A DNA stretch of 64,000 bases from Citreimonas salinaria (GCF_900107235.1 NZ_FNPF01000007.1:1-64000); one strand, 5' to 3'. Positions 1 to 8,241 are shown, counted from the stretch's first letter. Numbers and translations: made by a program. The notes: generated from the sequence alone by a model not told the origin.

Positions 1-2
1 TG

Positions 3-626
3 GCGGTCCAGATCCCGTACCGCCTTGCCGACGGTCCCCTGAACCTCCTCGTGGACAGCACCGGCATCAAGTTCCTGGGCGATGGTGAGTGGCAGGCTCG
101 CAAGCACGGCGTGCAGAGTCGCCGCCAGTGGCGCAAGGTCCACCTGGCGATGGATACCGCCACTTCGGACATCCGGGCAGTCGAGTTCACCCCCAGCAGC
201 GACGGCGACAGTCCGATCCTGCCCGAATTGCTCGGCCAGATCCCCGAGGACGAGCAGATAGGCTCCGTGACCGCGGATGGTGCTTACGACACCCGCCGCT
301 GCCATGCCTCCATCATCGACCGGCAAGCCACGCCGATCATTCCGATCCGGAAGAACGGGCGCCCCTGGAAGGAAGACTGCCCGGCAGCAAAGGCTCGGAA
401 CGAGACGCTACGCGCCACGAAACACTACGGCCGGGCGTTCTGGAAGCACTGGACCGGATACCACGCCAGGAGCCGCGTGGAGGCGAAGATGCGATGCCTC
501 AAGGCATTCGGCGAGCGCATCGCCGCAAGAGATCCCGACCGCCAAACCGCCGAAATCCACATCCGCGTCGCACTCATGAACCGCTTCTCAGCCCTCGGCA
601 CCGCCGAGATCGTTCGCGTGGCATGA
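3..626 (+). CDS. IS5-family transposase, 5' end outside window
   Basis: DDE-type transposase of an IS5-family element that cuts and rejoins the element's ends. The visible frame reads in from position 3 (AVQIPYRLADGP) and continues for about 207 codons to a TGA at 624-626. Motifs seen are LLVDSTGIK (first catalytic Asp region), VTADGAYDT (second Asp) and the C-terminal Y-x(n)-R-x3-E type segment GYHARSRVEAKMRCLKAFG carrying the catalytic Glu. The full protein would be roughly 270-310 residues in this family, so some 70-100 N-terminal residues lie upstream of the window. No frameshift or stop is visible, so the gene may be active. Confidence 0.9.
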   Translation, partial: AVQIPYRLADGPLNLLVDSTGIKFLGDGEWQARKHGVQSRRQWRKVHLAMDTATSDIRAVEFTPSSDGDSPILPELLGQIPEDEQIGSVTADGAYDTRRCHASIIDRQATPIIPIRKNGRPWKEDCPAAKARNETLRATKHYGRAFWKHWTGYHARSRVEAKMRCLKAFGERIAARDPDRQTAEIHIRVALMNRFSALGTAEIVRVA

Positions 627-647
627 CATCAGCGGGGAAAGGGGAAG

Positions 648-664
648 TCACGCCTTAGGCGTGA
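648..664 (+). repeat. short hairpin at IS right end
   Basis: TCACGCC-TTA-GGCGTGA, a perfect 7-bp stem with a 3-nt loop, 22 bp after the transposase stop. It lacks a T-run, so it is a weak terminator candidate or a structural part of the IS end. Confidence 0.5.
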
Positions 665-763
665 GTTACGCAACAATGCCGTGGTGCTGGACGATGCGAT
701 GGCCGCGCCATCAAGCTCATGCAACTTTCTCAACAGCTAAAATGCCTTCCGAGCAGAGAAGCC

Positions 764-874
764 TTAGCGGGCTCGGAACAACCCCCCGAGTATCCCGCGC
801 ACGATCCGTCGGCCAGTCGTGCCTTTCAATTCCTTTATCACGACTGCCCCGATCGCGCCGGCGACGCTTTCGGA
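764..874 (-). pseudogene. in-frame 3' tail of the HerA-like gene after the amber codon
   Basis: Thirty-six sense codons plus TAA directly follow the TAG of the HerA-like gene without a frame change. They encode SESVAGAIGA, then VIKELKGTTGRRIVRGILGG and LFRAR. Tails of the type GRRIVRGxLGGLF are characteristic of the YjgR/DUF853 C-terminus, so this segment was part of the gene until recently. Confidence 0.75.
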
Positions 875-2305
875 CTACCGGGCGCGGCGGGTGGAGGCGG
901 TGCGCAGCACCTTCGTTCCGGAATACCGGCGCGCCGAACGATACTCGCGCTGTTCAGCCTGCATCTCCTCGTCGGCCTCGGCGCGCTCGGCCTCGCGGGC
1001 AGCGATGCCGGCTCGCTGTGCGAGGATTTCGTGCGCGGACTGGCGGTCCAGAAGGGTCTCGTATTTGCCGGCCACAGGAGAGGCGGCAACGACTTGGCCG
1101 CGCTGGGTGTCGTCGATCGGCCCCAGTTGCGAAGACGGCGGTCGGATCAGGGTGCGTTCGACCACCCCCGGAACGCCCTTCTCCATCAGCATCGATGTAA
1201 CGGCCTCGCCCACGCCGATCTCGCGGATGGCGTCTGCCGTGTCGAAGCGCGGGTTCTCGCGGTAGGTCTCGGCCGCCAGTTTCAGCGCCTTGCGGTCCCG
1301 GGCCGTGAACGCGCGCAGCGCGTGCTGGACGCGGTTGCCCAGCTGGCCCAACACGCTTTCAGGCACGTCCGCGGGGTTTTGGGTGACGAAGTAGACCCCG
1401 ACCCCCTTCGAGCGGATCAGCCGTGCGACCTGCTCGACCTTGTCGACCAGGGCCTTGGGCGCGTCGTCGAAGAGAAGATGCGCTTCGTCGAAGAAGAAGA
1501 CGAGCTTCGGCTTATCCGGGTCGCCGACCTCGGGCAACTCCTCGAAAAGCTCGCTCAGCAGCCACAACAGGAAGGTCGCGTAAAGCCGGGGGCTGTCCAT
1601 CAGCCCGTCGGCGGCAAGAATGTTGATCCGCCCGCGGCCGTCGGCATCCGCGCGCATCAGGTCCGCCAGCTCCAGCGCTGGCTCGCCGAAAAGCCTCGCG
1701 CCACCCTGGTTCTCGAGGACGAGCAGGCGGCGCTGGATCGCCCCGATCGAGGCCGGAGAAACGTTCCTGTAGCGCAGCGAAAGGTCGGCACGGTTCTCGC
1801 CCACCCAGACGAGGAGCGCCTGCAGGTCCTTCAGGTCCAGCAGTGGCAGCCCTTGTTCGTCGGACAACCGGAACGCGATGTTCAGGACGCCTTCCTGGGC
1901 TTCGGTCAGCTCCATCAACCGCGCGAGCAAAAGCGGCCCCATCTCGGCCACCGTCGTCCGGACGGGATGGCCTTGTTCGCCCAGCAGATCCCAGAACGTG
2001 ACGGGGAAGCTCTCGTAGCGGTAGTCCGAGAAGCCGATGGTGGCGGCGCGGTCCGTGAACGCCTGGTGCAGCTTGGAATCGGGGCTTCCTGCCGCGGCCA
2101 GCCCGGACAGGTCGCCCTTGACGTCCGCCAGGAACACCGGGACTCCGGCGGCGGACAAGCCTTCCGCGATGATCTGAAGCGTTACCGTCTTGCCGGTTCC
2201 GGTGGCGCCGGCGATCAGACCGTGCCGGTTCGCATACTTGAGCATCAGGCCCTGTGGCGCGTCATAGCTTTCGCCACCGCTGCCGATGAATATCTGGTCC
2301 TGCAT
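875..2305 (-). CDS. HerA/YjgR-like ATPase (DUF853), truncated by an amber codon
   Basis: Predicted P-loop ATPase of the HerA-FtsK superfamily, DUF853/YjgR branch, cytoplasmic; its physiological role is not established. Seen: an N-terminal Walker [12 protein letters not shown], near residues 32-42; a Walker B-like acidic strand [13 protein letters not shown]; and the family motif [20 protein letters not shown]. The start ATG at 2305 follows AAGGAG. The frame stops at TAG (875-877) after 476 residues, but translation continues in the same frame for 36 more codons (to TAA at 764-766) giving VIKELKGTTGRRIVRGILGG, which is the glycine/arginine-rich tail expected for this family (about 500 residues). 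The gene is therefore probably a recent nonsense mutant or carries a sequence error. Downstream is an IS. Confidence 0.85.
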   Translation of the reverse strand: MQDQIFIGSGGESYDAPQGLMLKYANRHGLIAGATGTGKTVTLQIIAEGLSAAGVPVFLADVKGDLSGLAAAGSPDSKLHQAFTDRAATIGFSDYRYESFPVTFWDLLGEQGHPVRTTVAEMGPLLLARLMELTEAQEGVLNIAFRLSDEQGLPLLDLKDLQALLVWVGENRADLSLRYRNVSPASIGAIQRRLLVLENQGGARLFGEPALELADLMRADADGRGRINILAADGLMDSPRLYATFLLWLLSELFEELPEVGDPDKPKLVFFFDEAHLLFDDAPKALVDKVEQVARLIRSKGVGVYFVTQNPADVPESVLGQLGNRVQHALRAFTARDRKALKLAAETYRENPRFDTADAIREIGVGEAVTSMLMEKGVPGVVERTLIRPPSSQLGPIDDTQRGQVVAASPVAGKYETLLDRQSAHEILAQRAGIAAREAERAEADEEMQAEQREYRSARRYSGTKVLRTASTRRAR

Positions 2306-2793
2306 CCGGGGCTCCTTGTCCCGACGCTTGCCGAAGCTTCGTCACGTTTCCATTTTTTCGCGCCGAGAGGAAGCGCCGGATCTGATCCCGAACTGCGGCG
2401 CAACGATCCTATATCAGTCTCGCCCCGAGCTTTCACGTCGGGGAATCCGCAAATCTCCCCGACGTGCCGTTCAAGGCGGAGTCCCGGTCAGGGCGGAACG
2501 ATCCATGCTCCTGTGGGTCAAAGCGAGAGCTTTCGCCGGCTGAACGCCCCAAAATTGCTTCTGGGCCGCAGTCAGGGTGGCGACGCGCCAGACAGCTGGC
2601 ACCACCTTGGCGCCGCATCCGAATGCAGCACCGCACATGGCGGATAGATCACCGTCCATCTTCCCGCAGTCGCGCTCCCTCGGACGGCAGTGTCTGGTGG
2701 AGCAAATTGTGGAGCAAATCGAAGGACGCTCGCCCCTAAATCCGGAGAAACCCGTGTTTTCATAGGATCTGAGGCGTTCTAATGGAGATATTG
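2306..2793. other. 488-bp gap, no convincing gene
   Basis: Lies between the HerA-like start and the 3' end of tRNA-Phe. Several short open frames occur on both strands (62-91 codons) but none has a good Shine-Dalgarno, a recognisable domain or a partner in another frame. An 11-bp tandem direct repeat, GTGGAGCAAAT, is at 2697-2707 and 2709-2719. The stretch could be a decayed gene or an old integration scar beside the tRNA; I see no integrase. Confidence 0.5.
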
Positions 2794-2868
2794 TGGTGCC
2801 CGGGGGCGGAATCGAACCACCGACACGAGGATTTTCAATCCACTGCTCTACCCCTGAGCTACCCGGGC
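2794..2868 (-). tRNA. tRNA-Phe (GAA)
   Basis: Reading the minus strand: acceptor GCCCGGG pairs with CCCGGGC, D arm GCTC...GAGC, anticodon loop TTGAAAA with anticodon GAA, T arm GGTGG-TTCGATT-CCGCC, discriminator A and an encoded CCA (2794-2796). Length is 75 nt. The second pair of the anticodon stem (GTGGA/TCCTC) is a T-T mismatch; I believe this is usual in Rhodobacterales but cannot verify it here. Confidence 0.95.
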
Positions 2869-3004
2869 ACGGGGAAGGGGCGACCCTTCGGGTGACGGCG
2901 GTCTAGCCGACCGCTCGGGCGGTGTCCAGAGGGTTGCGAACCAAAAAAACCGCCGCTGCCGGAGCGCCTTCCACAAGGCACTCCGGCAGGATATCCGTGC
3001 GGCC

Positions 3005-4063
3005 ATGAAAAGGCGCTTTCAGACCTATTACGACATTGCGGCCCATTGCTTCGACGCGATCATCGACGTCCGCAGCCCGGCCGAATTCGCCGAGGATCAC
3101 GTGCCGGGGGCGATCAACCTGCCGGTGCTGGACAACGCCGAGCGCGCGCGTGTGGGCACGATATACAAGCAGGACTCGCCGTTTCGCGCGCGCAAGATCG
3201 GCGCCGCGCTGGTGTTCCGCAACGCCGCGTTGCACATCGAGAATCGCCTTGCAGGGCACGACGGGGGCTGGCGACCTCTGGTCTATTGCTGGCGTGGGGG
3301 GCAGCGCTCGGGCGCTTTCACCTGGATGCTGCGCGAGATCGGCTGGCGTGCCGAAGTGATCGAGGGCGGCTACAAGACCTATCGCCGGCTCGTGTCGCAA
3401 CGGCTTTACGAAGGTCGGCTGGCGCATCGCTTCGTCCAAATCGGCGGCCATACCGGCACGGCGAAGACGGCGCTTCTGCCTCGGCTTGCGGCGCGGGGCG
3501 TGCAGGTGCTGGACCTGGAGGGTCTGGCGCGGCATCGCGGTTCGCTTCTGGGCGGTCTGTCCGTCGGCCAACCCTCGCAGAAGGGGTTCGAAAGCGCACT
3601 GGCGGCGGCGCTGGCGCGGTTCGATCCGGAGCGGCCGGTGGTGGTCGAGGCCGAAAGCAGCAAGATCGGCAGCGTGAATCTGCCGCCTGCGGTCTGGGCG
3701 GCGATGCGGCGCGCGCCCTGGCTGATGGTAGAGGCGCCGATCGAGGCGCGCGCACGCTATCTCGCCCACGCCTACGAGGACGTATTGGCGGATGGCGTGG
3801 CGCTGAAGGATCGCCTTGCGCCGCTGCGGCATTTCCGCGGCAGTGCGGTAATTGAGAAATGGTCTTCTCTGATCGACGCGGGCGACCCCGTGGCGCTGTG
3901 CCACGCGCTGGCCGAAGACCACTACGACCCCGCTTATGCCAAGTCTCTTCAGGCGGTCGCGCCCGAGATCGCAGTTCGTTTCAGCCTATCCGGCTTGGGC
4001 GCGGACGATCTTGATCGGGCGGCGGACGACGTCGCCGCGTGGCTTCAAGCGAAGGCGACCTGA
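3005..4063 (+). CDS. mnmH: tRNA 2-selenouridine synthase
   Basis: MnmH (SelU/YbbB) uses selenophosphate to replace sulfur of 2-thiouridine at the tRNA wobble position. The 352-residue protein has the expected two halves: an N-terminal rhodanese domain (about 15-130) with LVYCWRGGQRSG, whose Cys95 is the catalytic residue, and a C-terminal P-loop domain starting at GGHTGTAKT (147-155), a variant Walker A in which Ala replaces the usual Gly. Length is normal for the family. It converges on selD with a 19-bp overlap of the 3' ends. The two genes together supply the complete selenouridine route; no selA or selB is present here. Confidence 0.93.
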   Translation: MKRRFQTYYDIAAHCFDAIIDVRSPAEFAEDHVPGAINLPVLDNAERARVGTIYKQDSPFRARKIGAALVFRNAALHIENRLAGHDGGWRPLVYCWRGGQRSGAFTWMLREIGWRAEVIEGGYKTYRRLVSQRLYEGRLAHRFVQIGGHTGTAKTALLPRLAARGVQVLDLEGLARHRGSLLGGLSVGQPSQKGFESALAAALARFDPERPVVVEAESSKIGSVNLPPAVWAAMRRAPWLMVEAPIEARARYLAHAYEDVLADGVALKDRLAPLRHFRGSAVIEKWSSLIDAGDPVALCHALAEDHYDPAYAKSLQAVAPEIAVRFSLSGLGADDLDRAADDVAAWLQAKAT

Positions 4064-6180
4064 CCGGGTCGGTCGGTGATGCGACCAACGGCGGCGGCAT
4101 CGAAGCCGATTGCACGCAGGGCGCGGACCAACGGTTCATGGTTGCCGGGATACGCGGCGAGCAGGCCGCCCCCAGTCTGCGGGTCGAACATCAATGCGTC
4201 GCGGGCGTCGCGGACCGGCAGTTCGGGGAAGGCGTCGCGGTTCTGAGGGTAGAGAGTCGAGCGGATCCCGCGCTCGGCCAAGCGCAGCGCGCCGTCCATC
4301 AGCGGGACGGCTGCGACGTCGAGAATGATGCCACACCGCGATGCCTCGGCCATGGCGGCGGCGTGACCCACCAGGCCGAAGCCGGTAATGTCGGTCATCG
4401 CATGTGCGCCGGCCAGAATTCCGGCGGCTTCGCCCTGCGGCCGGGCCATGACGTCCAATGCGCGCATCACGTTGCGGCCGCGCGCCTCGTATTGCATTTC
4501 CGCAGCCAGCATGACGCCGCTGCCGATCGGCTTGGTCAGGATCAGCGCATCGCCTGGCTGCGCGCCGGCAAGCGTCAGCGCCGGACCCGCGCACAGTCCG
4601 GTGACGGTGAAGCCGATGGTCATCTCGGCGCCGATCGTGCTGTGCCCGCCCACGATGGACGCACCGGCAGATTCCATCACCTCGCGCGCCACCAGCATGA
4701 TCTCGCGCAGCGTGCGTTCCGCCAGCGCATCCGACAGGCGCGGCAGGACGATGGATGCCGTGGCGGCCTGCGGTCTCGCCCCCATCGCCCAGACGTCGCC
4801 CAGCGCGTGCACGGCCGCGATGCGCGCCAGAAGGCCGGGGTCCTCGGTGAAGGCGCGCAAGTGGTCGGTCGAGATGACCTGCCGCGCCTGCCCGGTGAGC
4901 AGGACGGCCGCATCGTCGCCCGGCATGTCCTCGCCCCCCTGCGCAAGCGCCCGGCGTAGCGCCTGTTGGCCGATCTTGGCGCCGCATCCGCCGCACAAGG
5001 GCTTTTCCCCCAGTGCCTGCCGCACGCCCATCGCGCGCGGCCACGGCAGGTCCGGGGCCGGGGGGCGAGGCAGGGTCGCGAACCTGTCCATGAAGCGGCG
5101 GTCGATGCGGTCCTTCCAGCGCCAGAGCAGCGGGTTGCGGAAGGAGACGCCGAACCGCTCTGCCAGCGCCGACTTGCCGCCCAGCGAGATCAGCTTGAGA
5201 TAGTCCTTTTGCGGCCGGTAACGGCGCAGTTCGCCCGTTCCGGACAGCACTGCCTTCAGGTTGTGCAGCAGGATCGGCGCTTGGCGCACGGCGTATACGC
5301 CGGCCTTGGGGCGCGGTGCGTGCGTCATGTGCGCGCAGTCGCCGGCCGCGAAGATCGCCGGATCGCGGGTCTGGAGGCGGGCATCCACCGTGGCGTAGCC
5401 GTCCTGATCGGTCAGGCCGGTGGTTCCAAGCCAGTCGTACGGTCGGGCGCCGGCGATTCCGGTGACGAAATCCGCCTCGATCCGGGAGCCGTCGTCGAGG
5501 TGAACCGCGTCCTCCGTGATCCGGTGCGCGCTCCTGCCTTCCAATACCGTGACGCCTGCGTCGGCCAGTGCGCGCCGCAAACAGGCCGAGGCCTTGCTGC
5601 CGAGGCCTGTGCCGATCCGTCCCTGCTGGACAACGGTCACGGTCGTTGCCGTGCCCCTGCGCGCGTGCGCCATGGCCATGGCAAGTTCGCATCCCGCGAC
5701 GCCGCCGCCTATCACCACAATGCCCCGACGGCTCGGGTCTTCGCGCACGCGCTGCCATTCATCGGCGAACGGTCCGAGCGGTTTGGCTCCGATCGCGTGC
5801 CTGTTGAAGCCTGGCATGTCGGGCATGGCGCTGGAAATTCCCACGTCGACCGAGGCTAGGTCGTAAGAAATCGGAGGGCGGCCCGCCAAGTGGATCGACT
5901 TTGCATCGCGATCGACGCGGTCGACTGCGCCCCGAACGTATCGCGCGCCACAAAAGCGTGCCAGACGCACCAAATCTATTCCCAATGCTGCACGCGGATA
6001 GTGCCCGGCGACGAAGCCGGGCAGCATCCCAGAATAGGCGGCTTCGGGTTCGGGGTCGATCACGGTGACGCGCACACCGGGGAGCGGCGACATCCCCCAG
6101 GATCGCATGATCAGCGCATGCGTATGGCCACCTCCGATCAGGACGAGATCGCGGACGAGCGGCAGGTCTGAACGATTCAT
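4045..6180 (-). CDS. selD: selenide, water dikinase fused to NADH dehydrogenase-like domain
   Basis: Makes selenophosphate from selenide and ATP. This 711-residue protein is a fusion. Residues 1 to about 375 form an FAD/NAD(P)-dependent oxidoreductase of the NDH-2 type, with LIGGGHTHA (14-22), VVIGGGVAGCELA (156-168) and FAAGDCAH. Residues from about 385 form SelD, with LCGGCGAK: Cys399 and Lys402 align with catalytic Cys17 and Lys20 of E. coli SelD, while the second Cys (Cys19) is Ala. The C-terminal AIRS glycine-rich motifs TGFGLVGHAA and DPQTGGGLL are intact. NDH-SelD fusions are known from other bacteria and algae; the oxidoreductase may handle selenium or sulfur redox. The ATG at 6180 follows GGGGGGA. 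It is convergent with mnmH, its user. Confidence 0.93.
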   Translation of the reverse strand: MNRSDLPLVRDLVLIGGGHTHALIMRSWGMSPLPGVRVTVIDPEPEAAYSGMLPGFVAGHYPRAALGIDLVRLARFCGARYVRGAVDRVDRDAKSIHLAGRPPISYDLASVDVGISSAMPDMPGFNRHAIGAKPLGPFADEWQRVREDPSRRGIVVIGGGVAGCELAMAMAHARRGTATTVTVVQQGRIGTGLGSKASACLRRALADAGVTVLEGRSAHRITEDAVHLDDGSRIEADFVTGIAGARPYDWLGTTGLTDQDGYATVDARLQTRDPAIFAAGDCAHMTHAPRPKAGVYAVRQAPILLHNLKAVLSGTGELRRYRPQKDYLKLISLGGKSALAERFGVSFRNPLLWRWKDRIDRRFMDRFATLPRPPAPDLPWPRAMGVRQALGEKPLCGGCGAKIGQQALRRALAQGGEDMPGDDAAVLLTGQARQVISTDHLRAFTEDPGLLARIAAVHALGDVWAMGARPQAATASIVLPRLSDALAERTLREIMLVAREVMESAGASIVGGHSTIGAEMTIGFTVTGLCAGPALTLAGAQPGDALILTKPIGSGVMLAAEMQYEARGRNVMRALDVMARPQGEAAGILAGAHAMTDITGFGLVGHAAAMAEASRCGIILDVAAVPLMDGALRLAERGIRSTLYPQNRDAFPELPVRDARDALMFDPQTGGGLLAAYPGNHEPLVRALRAIGFDAAAVGRITDRPGQVAFA

Positions 6181-6221
6181 CGGGTCCCCCCTTGAGTCGT
6201 TCCACTACCATCGCCCCGCTC

Positions 6222-6284
6222 CAGCGCCCAGCGCCCAGCGCCCAGCGCCCAGCGCCCAGCGCCCAGCGCCCAGCGCCCAGCGCC
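6222..6284. repeat. nine tandem copies of a 7-bp unit upstream of selD
   Basis: Nine perfect consecutive copies of CAGCGCC (63 bp) fill half of the gap between cheD and selD, 42 bp upstream of the selD start codon. Perfect heptamers slip readily during replication, so copy number is likely variable between isolates. The array lies in the presumed selD leader or promoter and just past the cheD stop. Confidence 0.9.
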
Positions 6285-6306
6285 AGCCGCAGCAAGAGGG
6301 ATCCGG

Positions 6307-6837
6307 TCAGAACAGGGTAATGTCCTCCTTTGGCGTGCGCGGCATCGGGGCCGGGCGCTCCACGGGAATTTCCGTCGGGTTTTCGACCAGCAATTGCCTT
6401 ACCCGGCCGGTCGTGGGCCACTGGCGGATGCGACGTGCGGCGTTGCCGGCCAAGCTTTCGGCGATGATCGGAATGTTCTCCTCAGCCAGGAATTCTTTGG
6501 CAAAGGCCGCGTTAGATGAGCCGATATCGCGAAGCTTCTCGTTCATGCGGGCTCCGCCGAACACTTTGGCTTCAAGCCGCTCCTTGCGCGCACCCTTCTT
6601 GAGAAGCCCGTTGATCAGCAATTCCATGGCATAGGTTCCGTAACGCATGCTCACGCCGCCACCGCTGTCGCCGTAGGGCAGCAGAAAATGGTTCATCCCG
6701 CCGATTTGTCTGACGGGGTCATACAGGCAGACGGCGACGCAGGACCCCAGAACCGTGGTCAGGATCACGTTGGGCCGATCCGAGATCTCGAAATCGCCCT
6801 GAACCACATTGATGACCTGATCGTGTCCTGCGATCAT
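6307..6837 (-). CDS. cheD: chemoreceptor glutamine deamidase CheD
   Basis: CheD deamidates Gln residues of chemoreceptors and, in some species, is regulated by CheC/CheY. The 176-residue protein contains the conserved LGSCVAVCLYDP with catalytic Cys, MNHFLLPYG with catalytic His, and the downstream KVFGGARM and AAFAKEFLAEENIPI segments. I chose the ATG at 6835-6837 because it overlaps the cheB stop as ATGA and gives the normal CheD length; the open frame extends further upstream only as an antiframe of cheB. It is the last gene of the che operon. Confidence 0.93.
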   Translation of the reverse strand: MIAGHDQVINVVQGDFEISDRPNVILTTVLGSCVAVCLYDPVRQIGGMNHFLLPYGDSGGGVSMRYGTYAMELLINGLLKKGARKERLEAKVFGGARMNEKLRDIGSSNAAFAKEFLAEENIPIIAESLAGNAARRIRQWPTTGRVRQLLVENPTEIPVERPAPMPRTPKEDITLF

Positions 6838-7844
6838 GCGCGGCGTTCCATCAGAGGGCGGCGCGGCGAGGATTGCAGCAACGCGCCGGCTATGGAGTCG
6901 AGCGGCAGGACTTCGTTTGCCGCGCCCAGTTCGATTGCCGCGCGCGGCATTCCAAAGACAACCGAAGTCGTCTGATCCTGTGCGATCGTGTGCGCGCCCG
7001 CGTCGCGCAACGTCTTCAATCCGGTGGCGCCGTCGCGGCCCATTCCGGTCAAAAGCGCGGCAGAGACCCGCCCGGCGAAGGGTGCTGCGGATTCGAAGAA
7101 CACGTCGACCGAGGGCACGTGGCCGCTGACGGGTGCCGAGTCGCCCAGTTCGACCTGCGCCACGCGGCCCGGGGCCATCTGAAGGTGCGCTTTGACGCCG
7201 GCACCGATCAGGATGGCGCCGCGCCTCAGCGCAGTCGGTTCGGTTACCAACCGCACCGACGCGCGGCATTGCCGATCCAGCAGCGCGGCCAGACTGACGC
7301 CGAAGCCGACGCCAGTGTGCTGCACGATTACGGTCGGCGGGCAGTCGGCCGGGAAATCACGGAGGATCGCCAGCAGCGCATCGACCCCCCCGGTGCTGGA
7401 GCCGATCAGAATGATCCTGTCGATCCTCGCCATCGGGGTCGAACTCGCCTCTGCGTCGGGCGCTTTCATCGGCATCGCCTGGCTACGCGTGACGCTGTGC
7501 AGTTGCTGCTCGAGCTGGGCCAGCGAAGAGTCGTGCGCCAGAGCAAAGAGATCAGACTTCGCTGCCGCAGTCTGCATCGCGCGGCTTGCGGCCGGACTGG
7601 ACGTCACCACCAGCCAACGCACGTCCAGGGCGACGAAAAGCGCACGCATGACTTCGAATTCCGGCATTGCCGACAGGCTTTCCGCGATCAGAATGACGTT
7701 TGGCGCGCGTGTCTCGATCTCGTTGTACGTATCCATGAGAGTGCGCGTGCGCGCGACCAAGCGGAAACCCGGCAGAGATGCGACCTGCTCGCTTATCCGT
7801 TGCCGAACCGCATCGTCCGGGATGGCGACAATAACCGTTTGCAT
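6834..7844 (-). CDS. cheB: chemotaxis methylesterase CheB with degenerate receiver
   Basis: Removes methyl groups from (or deamidates) chemoreceptors. The C-terminal methylesterase domain is complete: Ser150 in IGSSTGG, His176 in VQHTGVGF and Asp271 in GMGRDGA form the triad. The N-terminal domain (1-120) still has the receiver fold pattern and the Asp10-Asp11 pair, but the phosphoacceptor position reads ILIAES (Ala54) and the conserved Lys is gone, so it should not be phosphorylated by CheA. Length is 336 residues. The gap to the preceding gene is 37 bp, the only non-overlapping joint in the lower operon; GGAAAG precedes the ATG. Confidence 0.9.
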   Translation of the reverse strand: MQTVIVAIPDDAVRQRISEQVASLPGFRLVARTRTLMDTYNEIETRAPNVILIAESLSAMPEFEVMRALFVALDVRWLVVTSSPAASRAMQTAAAKSDLFALAHDSSLAQLEQQLHSVTRSQAMPMKAPDAEASSTPMARIDRIILIGSSTGGVDALLAILRDFPADCPPTVIVQHTGVGFGVSLAALLDRQCRASVRLVTEPTALRRGAILIGAGVKAHLQMAPGRVAQVELGDSAPVSGHVPSVDVFFESAAPFAGRVSAALLTGMGRDGATGLKTLRDAGAHTIAQDQTTSVVFGMPRAAIELGAANEVLPLDSIAGALLQSSPRRPLMERRA

Positions 7845-7881
7845 GAGCTTTCCAGACGTTTTGGATGCAATGGACCGGCCA

Positions 7882-8241
7882 TCAGAACAATTCTGGAAGG
7901 CCCCGACTTACCTGTTTCTTCTGCAGTCCGAGAAATCTGTCCCGCAATTCCCCGATCGGAATGGAACTTATGGCGATTGGAATTCTTGGCGTGGGGCTTG
8001 CGATTGTTTCGTCGGAAAGGCGGTCGAAATATCCTTGTAGGGCGGCGATAGACTGAACGATAAGGTCCATATCCTGAAGAGACGCTATTTCTTCGGAGGT
8101 CAGATTTGAATGGCTTCTCGAAAAGATGGTTTCGATCTGGCGTTCTACCTTTGTCAGTCGCGTCTGCAGAACATGAAGCTCGTCAGCGCCGATCCTGATC
8201 GCGTGTTCAATACTACCAGGGCTGGAATCCGTTCCGCTCAT
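7882..8241 (-). CDS. unknown helical protein of the che operon
   Basis: A 119-residue protein that I do not recognise. It is mostly predicted helix, with an early segment of heptad character (ELHVLQTRLTKVERQIETIF, about 21-40) and a C-terminal FLGLQKKQVSRGLPELF. No signal peptide or membrane segment. The ATG (8239-8241) overlaps the cheY stop as ATGA, so it is translationally coupled inside the chemotaxis operon, between cheY and cheB. By position it may be a CheY/CheB accessory factor, a phosphatase or a small adaptor; this is inference only. Base composition is lower in GC than the surrounding housekeeping genes. Confidence 0.8.
   Translation of the reverse strand: MSGTDSSPGSIEHAIRIGADELHVLQTRLTKVERQIETIFSRSHSNLTSEEIASLQDMDLIVQSIAALQGYFDRLSDETIASPTPRIPIAISSIPIGELRDRFLGLQKKQVSRGLPELF

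Larger units (their letters stand above)
1..680 (+). mobile_element. IS5-family insertion sequence, right part
   Basis: The transposase reading frame is already open at the window edge, so the left end of the element is outside. Downstream of the transposase stop there is a 7-bp hairpin (648-664) and then the sequence GAGTTACGCAACA around 663-675, whose reverse complement TGTTGCGTAACTC resembles the outer end of IS5-type elements; I place the right terminus near 680. That boundary is inferred, because the matching left inverted repeat and the target duplication cannot be seen. The disrupted end of a HerA-like gene lies about 80 bp beyond. Confidence 0.75.

Noticed and set aside
719-2647. 642-codon open frame on the plus strand
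   Set aside because: Antisense to the HerA-like gene and running into the featureless gap; no homology or ribosome site.
2697-2719. Tandem GTGGAGCAAAT next to tRNA-Phe as a possible phage attachment site
   Set aside because: It does not copy the tRNA 3' end, and there is no integrase or second att copy in the window.
2464-2739. Short frame with RNDPCSCGSKR, resembling a SEC-C zinc motif
   Set aside because: The similarity covers about 10 residues only, lacks the closing CC/HC ligands and the rest is Arg/Ser/Trp-rich noise; treated as coincidence.
6222-6284. Possible CRISPR or coding repeat
   Set aside because: The unit is 7 bp with no spacers and is not a multiple of 3; it is a simple tandem repeat. 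No CRISPR array was seen in the window.
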